NCBI GenBank assembly: GCA_963665215.2
Contig: CAXXWW010000008.1
Span: forward strand, 310,001-374,000
Origin: G963665215 sp963665215
GTDB taxonomy: Bacteria; Chloroflexota; Dehalococcoidia; Lucifugimonadales; CAUZJF01
DNA: 64,000 nt
Reading direction: 5' to 3'
A program made the translations under genes and the position numbers. Positions within the stretch are counted from its first letter, which is position 1. Every line of letters begins with the position of its first letter. The notes beneath the pieces were generated by a model. The model saw nothing but the letters and a program-made list of their open reading frames with translations. It was not told the DNA's origin and did not search any database. This document shows positions 58,488 to 64,000 of the stretch, one piece after another.

Positions 58488-59270
58488 ATGATTACTGAAC
58501 AGCAGATCACTCACTTTCGCACCTTCGGCTTCCTGATTCTGCGTGACGTGTTCAGCGCAGCCGAGGTCGAGACCATGGTTCTGGAGTTCGAGCGGGGCCG
58601 GGAGGCCACGCTGCGGTCCGAGCCCTCTGCCGGCTCCGATCACCTGACGCAGTGGTCCAACCTCAAGCCGGAGTCTCCCTTCATCGCAGGGCTGCTCGAA
58701 GACCCGAGGTTCTGCGAGGTAGCGGAGCAGCTGCTGGACGAAGGCGCCGTTGCCGTGTTCGCTAACTCTAATCGCAGGGGAGGGGACACTCGCTGGCATC
58801 CGGACACATCTGATCAGCACCTGCGCGGTTTCAAATTCACCACCTATCTTCAACCCCTCACCGCCAACACCGGCGCGCTACGGGTCGTTCCGGGCTCGCA
58901 CAAGAGGCCTCTTCACGACCAGGTAGACCGCTTTTTGAGTGAGGCCAAGCTCGAGGTCGGCGATGCCCCGGCCAACGTGTGCGAGACAAGACCAGGCGAT
59001 GTGATCGCCTTCGACATGCGGCTCTTCCACGCCGCCCAAGGCGGCTCGATGGACCGACGCCAATTGACCTTCGCCTATCTAAGGCTGCCCAGGACTCCGG
59101 AGGAGGAGGCAACGCTGAAGGTCTGCCAGGCGATCCTGCAGGTTCACAAGTCTACCGGGGCGCCTCCGCCCCATCACCCTCCCGACTGGCTTGCAAATCC
59201 CGAGGGGAGTCCCAGGCGACGGCACTGGATAAGTAAGCTGATGGAGTGGGGGATAGTCGACCCTCAGTAA
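58488..59270 (+). CDS. Phytanoyl-CoA dioxygenase (PhyH) family Fe(II)/2-oxoglutarate oxygenase
   Basis: 260 aa from MITEQQITHFRTFGFLILRD after GAGGTGG; the reading open from 58302 is not conserved. Iron ligands: His and Asp in TRWHPDTSDQ and the distal His in FDMRLFHAAQGG. The 2-oxoglutarate-binding Arg is in MDRRQLTFAYLRL. GALRVVPGSHKRP is the hallmark loop. Oxygenation of a lipid, opine or other small molecule is possible. A 58-aa zinc-ribbon gene starts 18 bases downstream and may be co-translated. Confidence 0.9.
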   Translation: MITEQQITHFRTFGFLILRDVFSAAEVETMVLEFERGREATLRSEPSAGSDHLTQWSNLKPESPFIAGLLEDPRFCEVAEQLLDEGAVAVFANSNRRGGDTRWHPDTSDQHLRGFKFTTYLQPLTANTGALRVVPGSHKRPLHDQVDRFLSEAKLEVGDAPANVCETRPGDVIAFDMRLFHAAQGGSMDRRQLTFAYLRLPRTPEEEATLKVCQAILQVHKSTGAPPPHHPPDWLANPEGSPRRRHWISKLMEWGIVDPQ

Positions 59271-59288
59271 CGATGTTAGAGGTACCTG

Positions 59289-59465
59289 ATGGCAACTGAG
59301 GACCGGATTCAGGTGGTCTTGAACGCCTTGGCCGATATCCAGCCCTGTCGCCAGTGCGGCACGGCGGTCCGCTTCGGGGACTACGAATGCCCGCACTGCG
59401 GGGCCGATCTTGAGGACGCCCTGCGTGATTGGGCCAGGAAGCTCGTGGAGGGGATCTGCGAATAG
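59289..59465 (+). CDS. Small zinc-ribbon protein
   Basis: 58 aa (MATEDRIQVVLNALADIQPC ... VEGICE). Two CxxC knuckles (CRQCGTAVRFGDYECPHCG) form a zinc ribbon, flanked by short helices. AGAGGT precedes the ATG. It starts 18 bases after the PhyH stop, so it is likely in the same transcript. Confidence 0.6.
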   Translation: MATEDRIQVVLNALADIQPCRQCGTAVRFGDYECPHCGADLEDALRDWARKLVEGICE

Positions 59466-60115
59466 GTCGGGTGAGGCCCCGGTGTACTAGGCTGTCTCCG
59501 GCGATACCTGACCTCCTGGCGCGCCGCCGGCGGAGGTCTCGGGGAGAAGTGGAGGCTCCTTTGGACGGGGTAAGGTAGCCCTGGAACGAAAGGAGCCGAT
59601 GATGTCCCCATTAGGCGCGCGCGGCCACCATGGGGTGCATGGACCAACCAGGACGCCCCACCACGATCATCGGACCGCGATAGCGAGTCCTGGCTGCGAC
59701 TCTTCGGAAGGACCTATCTGAGCGCCTCGACCGCCTCGTCTGTCGTGACGACGGCGTTGGCCAGGTAACCGAAATTGACGAGGGCCGACTGGTAGCCGTC
59801 GCCTAGGTCGGGATGGCGCGCGCCGGCCGTTGCATCCTTGGCGACCGTGACGTCGAAGCCCTGCTCCAGAAATTCGCGCATGTGGGCCTCGACACACAGG
59901 TTGGCGGACATCCCGGCCAGAATCACCTTGCTGACGCCGCGCTTGCGAAGCTGCAGAACGAGGTCGTTGTTCTCCGGCCCGTAGACCTTGTGGGGGCTGG
60001 CGACGACGGTCTCGCCGTCCTCGATTAAGGGCTTGTACCGCTCGAGCCAGTCGGCGCCGGAGCCCGTGAAGTTGTCGAGACTTAGGGCGCCGCTGCGATC
60101 GAACATGTGGATCTC

Positions 60116-61483
60116 GAGGTTACGTCAATAGGTGTGTAAACGACATCAGGCGGCGACCTTCTCAGCCGTTGATTCAATGGCGATTCCATCCGCATACTGT
60201 GCACCGAGATAGACGTCTTCGATCAACTCAGGGGCCTTCAGACGCCTGAAGCGCTGTTCGGCGACCATCAACATTTTCCAGATCACCGCTATCGCCCGAT
60301 CGACCCTCTTGTAGCGCTTGGCGGCATCGGTCCGAAGCCTGAGGGCCGCGAAGGGTGATTCTACCGGGTTCGTCGTGCGAAGGTGCCCCCAGTGCTCCTT
60401 TGGGAAGTCATAGAAGGTGACCATGCGGTCCCAGTCCCGCTCCAAGGCCTCTGAGGCCGCCTCGTAGGAATGGTCGCCGCACCACCTGGTGAACACCGTC
60501 CTGAGCCGCTCAGCCTCTGTCCGAGTCGGCGCGTAGGGGATAGTACGCAGCATGAGCTTGGCCTGGTCCTGTTGTCGCTTTGGAAGCTTGGCGAGCACGT
60601 TTACGATCTTGTGGTTCCAGCAGCGTTGCTCTGCCGCCTGCGGATAGACGTTGCGCAGAGCTCCCCAGATGCCCAGGTGTCCGTCTCCAACCACCAGCCT
60701 CGGGCAGCTCAAGCCCCGGCGCTTGATGTCCCTGAGCACCTCGGACCAGTTCTCTGTGGACTCCCTGTATCCGGGAACAGCGCTCACCACCACCTTGCTC
60801 CCGTCGCTCAGGGCCGCCATCACCACCAGTACCGCCGCCTTCTCCTTCTCAAGACCAGCCTTGACGTAGACTCCATCCACCCACATGTAGACCACTTCCA
60901 GGTCATCGAGGGGCCGGCTGCGCCATTGGGCAAGCTCATCGTTCCACTTATCCTTCAACCGGGCCACCGTGCTCGCCGATACCGGTGCGTCCTCTCCCAG
61001 CAGCCCCCGCAAAGCCAGATCGAAGTCGCCTTCGGATAGACCGTGCAGGTACAGCTCGGGGATCAACTCAGCAACCTTCCTGGTCCTGTTGACGAACAGC
61101 GGCAGCAGCCGGCTCTCGAACTGCTCCTCGGTATCGCGGACTCGCGGCCGCCTCAGCTGTATCGTTCCCGAACTCAGCGTAAGCCTCCGGGCTCTGCCGT
61201 ATCCGTTCCGATAGCCGGTATCTGAGTCCGAGTCGGATCTGAGCGCCGACTTCGCCCTTCCCAGAAACGCCGTCACCTCCTCCTCCAGCAACTCCTGGAT
61301 CAGCCTCTGGACCTGGCTTCGCACCCAATCCTCCAACTGCTCCCACTCCGGCCTTGACTCCGACCTACTCTCAGTGCTTTCCTTCCTCATGGGCGGTCTA
61401 TCTCCTCTCTTGGGCCTCGAGCCCGTGTTGTTCAGAGAGAGGGTACACCGCCTGACTGTTTACACACTTTTTGAAGATACCTC
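60116..61483 (-). mobile_element. IS256-family insertion sequence, copy 3 (1368 bp, intact)
   Basis: Perfect 8-bp target duplication TGGATCTC at 60108-60115 and 61484-61491. It lies within the isochorismatase-type gene. In inverted orientation to copy 4, which starts 416 bases further on. Confidence 0.96.
60146..61390 (-). CDS. IS256-family transposase (copy 3)
   Basis: 414 aa, identical in sequence to the copy 4 protein. The DDE residues lie in WVDGVYVKAG, VVGDGHLGIW and TNPVESPFAALRL. Ends LGAQYADGIAIESTAEKVAA. Identity with copy 4 implies very recent transposition or gene conversion. Confidence 0.95.
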   Translation of the reverse strand: MRKESTESRSESRPEWEQLEDWVRSQVQRLIQELLEEEVTAFLGRAKSALRSDSDSDTGYRNGYGRARRLTLSSGTIQLRRPRVRDTEEQFESRLLPLFVNRTRKVAELIPELYLHGLSEGDFDLALRGLLGEDAPVSASTVARLKDKWNDELAQWRSRPLDDLEVVYMWVDGVYVKAGLEKEKAAVLVVMAALSDGSKVVVSAVPGYRESTENWSEVLRDIKRRGLSCPRLVVGDGHLGIWGALRNVYPQAAEQRCWNHKIVNVLAKLPKRQQDQAKLMLRTIPYAPTRTEAERLRTVFTRWCGDHSYEAASEALERDWDRMVTFYDFPKEHWGHLRTTNPVESPFAALRLRTDAAKRYKRVDRAIAVIWKMLMVAEQRFRRLKAPELIEDVYLGAQYADGIAIESTAEKVAA

Positions 61484-61899
61484 TGGATCTCATGCATCAT
61501 TTTCTCGACGGTCCCGCCGAACTGCCAGGCGTGGTCGGTCGGGTAGTAGTAGTGCGGTGACACGAACAAGCGGACGCCGCCGGCCTTGGCGGCCTTCATC
61601 AGTCGCTCGATGTTCTCGATTGTGTTGTTCTCGATGACGCTCTCCCCAACCAGCTCCCAGGTGACGCCTTTCTCGCTCAGGAAGTCGTTCTGCGGGTCCG
61701 TAATCACTAGTCCGGTCGCGCTCTTGTCGATGTCCAATGTCCCCTCCTTTGGGCGCGGTGCTGTTTTTCGATTGCGTGAATCGATCAGTGGCCCTACGAT
61801 TATATAGCACAAGCGCCGAAAGCGTGCGTCAAGGGTAGGGAAACGCTGTCACCGCTCCAGAGGGTTGTCAATTCTGTTGTCATTAATCGAAAGTGGGAC

Positions 61900-63267
61900 G
61901 AGGTATCTTCAAAAAGTGTGTAAACAGTCAGGCGGTGTACCCTCTCTCTGAACAACACGGGCTCGAGGCCCAAGAGAGGAGATAGACCGCCCATGAGGAA
62001 GGAAAGCACTGAGAGTAGGTCGGAGTCAAGGCCGGAGTGGGAGCAGTTGGAGGATTGGGTGCGAAGCCAGGTCCAGAGGCTGATCCAGGAGTTGCTGGAG
62101 GAGGAGGTGACGGCGTTTCTGGGAAGGGCGAAGTCGGCGCTCAGATCCGACTCGGACTCAGATACCGGCTATCGGAACGGATACGGCAGAGCCCGGAGGC
62201 TTACGCTGAGTTCGGGAACGATACAGCTGAGGCGGCCGCGAGTCCGCGATACCGAGGAGCAGTTCGAGAGCCGGCTGCTGCCGCTGTTCGTCAACAGGAC
62301 CAGGAAGGTTGCTGAGTTGATCCCCGAGCTGTACCTGCACGGTCTATCCGAAGGCGACTTCGATCTGGCTTTGCGGGGGCTGCTGGGAGAGGACGCACCG
62401 GTATCGGCGAGCACGGTGGCCCGGTTGAAGGATAAGTGGAACGATGAGCTTGCCCAATGGCGCAGCCGGCCCCTCGATGACCTGGAAGTGGTCTACATGT
62501 GGGTGGATGGAGTCTACGTCAAGGCTGGTCTTGAGAAGGAGAAGGCGGCGGTACTGGTGGTGATGGCGGCCCTGAGCGACGGGAGCAAGGTGGTGGTGAG
62601 CGCTGTTCCCGGATACAGGGAGTCCACAGAGAACTGGTCCGAGGTGCTCAGGGACATCAAGCGCCGGGGCTTGAGCTGCCCGAGGCTGGTGGTTGGAGAC
62701 GGACACCTGGGCATCTGGGGAGCTCTGCGCAACGTCTATCCGCAGGCGGCAGAGCAACGCTGCTGGAACCACAAGATCGTAAACGTGCTCGCCAAGCTTC
62801 CAAAGCGACAACAGGACCAGGCCAAGCTCATGCTGCGTACTATCCCCTACGCGCCGACTCGGACAGAGGCTGAGCGGCTCAGGACGGTGTTCACCAGGTG
62901 GTGCGGCGACCATTCCTACGAGGCGGCCTCAGAGGCCTTGGAGCGGGACTGGGACCGCATGGTCACCTTCTATGACTTCCCAAAGGAGCACTGGGGGCAC
63001 CTTCGCACGACGAACCCGGTAGAATCACCCTTCGCGGCCCTCAGGCTTCGGACCGATGCCGCCAAGCGCTACAAGAGGGTCGATCGGGCGATAGCGGTGA
63101 TCTGGAAAATGTTGATGGTCGCCGAACAGCGCTTCAGGCGTCTGAAGGCCCCTGAGTTGATCGAAGACGTCTATCTCGGTGCACAGTATGCGGATGGAAT
63201 CGCCATTGAATCAACGGCTGAGAAGGTCGCCGCCTGATGTCGTTTACACACCTATTGACGTAACCTC
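61900..63267 (+). mobile_element. IS256-family insertion sequence, copy 4 (1368 bp, intact)
   Basis: Flanked by AGTGGGAC (61892-61899) and ACTGGGAC (63268-63275), an 8-bp target duplication with one mismatch. Opposite in orientation to copy 3; together they enclose 61484-61899, which holds the isochorismatase-type gene's 5' end and promoter region. Confidence 0.93.
61993..63237 (+). CDS. IS256-family transposase (copy 4)
   Basis: 414 aa, intact, same sequence as copy 3 (KMLMVAE, LGAQYADG, AEKVAA). N-terminal RPEWEQLEDWVRSQVQRLIQ region probably binds the ends; catalytic residues as in the other copies. Confidence 0.95.
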   Translation: MRKESTESRSESRPEWEQLEDWVRSQVQRLIQELLEEEVTAFLGRAKSALRSDSDSDTGYRNGYGRARRLTLSSGTIQLRRPRVRDTEEQFESRLLPLFVNRTRKVAELIPELYLHGLSEGDFDLALRGLLGEDAPVSASTVARLKDKWNDELAQWRSRPLDDLEVVYMWVDGVYVKAGLEKEKAAVLVVMAALSDGSKVVVSAVPGYRESTENWSEVLRDIKRRGLSCPRLVVGDGHLGIWGALRNVYPQAAEQRCWNHKIVNVLAKLPKRQQDQAKLMLRTIPYAPTRTEAERLRTVFTRWCGDHSYEAASEALERDWDRMVTFYDFPKEHWGHLRTTNPVESPFAALRLRTDAAKRYKRVDRAIAVIWKMLMVAEQRFRRLKAPELIEDVYLGAQYADGIAIESTAEKVAA

Positions 63268-63422
63268 ACTGGGACACGTCGGCTCCTTTCAATGAGTGAT
63301 CTCTCCTCACTTCAGGGGCTTACGCCACCTTCCCAAACTCTCGGGCTTTCTCCTACCCATCAGATGCGTCCCATTATCGCTGACGTCGTACAAAGGATCG
63401 TGCTTAAATTTGGAGGGTGGAT

Positions 63423-64000
63423 ATGAAACGTGACTCCAGGCGCTGGCGGGTAGCCGAAGCGGACCTCTTGTGGGAGCCGTCCCAGGAGCGTAGGTCTAGA
63501 TCGAATATGACGCGCTTCCTGGCCTGGCTGCGGGACAACAGGGGCCTTACCTTCGATACTTATCGCGAGCTCTGGCAGTGGTCGGTTACCGACCTGGAGG
63601 GGTTCTGGGCCTCTATCTGGGAGTACTTCGAGGTGAAGGCCCACCGGCCCTACACGCGCGTGCTGGCGGAGCGGCGCATGCCCGGCGCACGCTGGTTCGA
63701 CGCCGCCCGGCTGAACTACGCTGAGCATGCCCTGAGGCGGCGGGACGATCACCCCGCCCTTATGGTCCAGTCGGAAATTCGTCCGCTGGCCGCGCTGACC
63801 TACCGCCAGCTTCACGAGGAGGTATCCCTGGTGGCCGCCGGACTCCGCCGCCTGGGGGTCGGCAAGGGCGATCGGGTTGTCGCCTATATGCCCAACATCC
63901 TCGAGACCGTGGTGGCCTTTCTCGCCACGGCCAGTATCGGCGCCATATGGTCTGCCAGCTCCCCGGAGTTCGGCACGCGCAGCGTTGTCGAGCGCTTCCA
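63423..64000 (+). CDS. Acetoacetyl-CoA synthetase (acetoacetate-CoA ligase), 5' part
   Basis: Runs off the window after 192 codons. ATG follows GGAGGGTGG. The ACAS-N-type start LLWEPSQERRSRSNMTRFLA, then WSVTDLEGFWASIWEYFEV, PGARWFDAARLNYAEHALRR, LTYRQLHEEVSLVAAGLRRL, GVGKGDRVVAYMPNILETVV and GAIWSASSPEFGTRSVVERF are characteristic of AacS. The enzyme activates acetoacetate to acetoacetyl-CoA with ATP in the cytoplasm. The adenylation P-loop and acyl-lysine lie beyond the window. Its promoter region (63268-63422) follows IS256 copy 4 directly. Confidence 0.9.
   Translation, partial: MKRDSRRWRVAEADLLWEPSQERRSRSNMTRFLAWLRDNRGLTFDTYRELWQWSVTDLEGFWASIWEYFEVKAHRPYTRVLAERRMPGARWFDAARLNYAEHALRRRDDHPALMVQSEIRPLAALTYRQLHEEVSLVAAGLRRLGVGKGDRVVAYMPNILETVVAFLATASIGAIWSASSPEFGTRSVVERF

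Larger units (their letters stand above)
59714..61737 (-). pseudogene. Isochorismatase-family cysteine hydrolase gene split by IS256 copy 3
   Basis: The 5' part (61737-61484) starts at TTG with AAAGGAGG upstream and reads ATGLVITDPQNDFLSEKGV, the Asp-containing opening of the family, up to VEKMMHEIQ. The 3' part (60115-59714) continues MFDRSGALSL, VYGPENNDLVLQLRKRGV, ILAGMSANLCVEAHMREFLE (Cys nucleophile) and the end. Subtracting the IS and one 8-bp duplication leaves 648 bases, an intact 215-aa frame. The ancestral enzyme would hydrolyse an isochorismate-like, amide or carbamoyl substrate. Confidence 0.93.

Noticed and set aside
59599..59721. 40-aa ORF with AAAGGAG before ATGATG
   Set aside because: Good ribosome-binding site but no recognisable or conserved pattern; may be a leftover start of a lost gene. 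Not annotated.
1..64000. CRISPR array, rRNA genes or replication origin
   Set aside because: No regularly spaced direct repeats, rRNA motifs or clustered DnaA boxes were seen.

Overview
The window is a high-GC, gene-dense stretch of bacterial chromosome whose family content points to a Chloroflexota lineage of the SAR202 / Dehalococcoidia type. This is an inference from the families: four Gfo/Idh/MocA oxidoreductases, two DUF1800-DUF1501 pairs, NHL beta-propellers, a sulfatase-fold hydrolase, an F420/flavin luciferase-like monooxygenase, phosphotriesterase- and amidohydrolase-type enzymes, a PhyH dioxygenase and a MetE-like methyltransferase. No rRNA, CRISPR array or replication origin was seen. 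There is one tRNA, tRNA-Leu(UAA), at 10605-10690.

Layout. 1-3531: a frameshifted membrane protein and two Gfo/Idh/MocA genes. 3651-7955: promoter and cassette A (DUF1800, DUF1501, NHL). 8298-12360: sulfatase-like gene, RraA relic, tRNA-Leu with an adjacent integrase relic, TPR lipoprotein and the first of two paralogous membrane-anchored proteins. 12482-15733: a 165-bp MITE, a methyltransferase, a Gfo/Idh/MocA gene, an arrestin-like gene and an ABM gene carrying an in-frame palindromic insertion. 16279-19000: response regulator, FHA protein and two uncharacterised genes. 19524-24022: amidohydrolase and a 2-oxoacid dehydrogenase operon (E1alpha-E1beta-E2). 24039-30374: IS256-family copy 1, a peroxiredoxin with an in-frame TGA at the peroxidatic-Cys position (candidate selenoprotein), VOC protein, aminotransferase, phosphotriesterase-like gene and an IS1595 unit. 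31039-36371: Gfo/Idh/MocA, LLM oxidoreductase and a 1001-aa rhamnogalacturonan-lyase-like protein. 36731-42462: IS256 copy 2, the second membrane-anchored paralogue and cassette B (the same three genes on the minus strand). 43200-52451: IS1380, MetE-like and spermidine-synthase-like genes, then one sugar dehydrogenase gene broken by an ISNCY-type and an IS1182-type element. 52464-59465: lipoprotein, broken capA, DUF2203, soxR with an amber codon, divergent Rieske protein, SelA-fold PLP enzyme, PhyH and a zinc-ribbon peptide. 59714-63267: isochorismatase-type gene split by IS256 copy 3, then inverted copy 4. 63423-end: acetoacetyl-CoA synthetase (partial).

Genes appear to act in small catabolic units: sugar or polyol oxidation (Gfo/Idh/MocA), pectin-type polysaccharide breakdown, oxoacid oxidation and hydrolases. 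The conserved three-gene DUF1800-DUF1501-NHL cassette, present twice, has no assigned function.

The window is rich in mobile DNA and broken genes. Four IS256-family copies are delimited by 8-bp target duplications, and at least nine other genes are frameshifted, truncated, nonsense-mutated or IS-split. Some isolated indels could be sequencing errors, but the duplication-flanked insertions cannot. The observations I rate highest are the candidate selenocysteine peroxiredoxin with a plausible SECIS hairpin, the 71-bp palindrome inserted in frame into a gene (like Rickettsia palindromic elements), the duplicated DUF1800-DUF1501-NHL cassette, a palindromic element recurring upstream of three genes, and a MITE sharing IS1182 ends.
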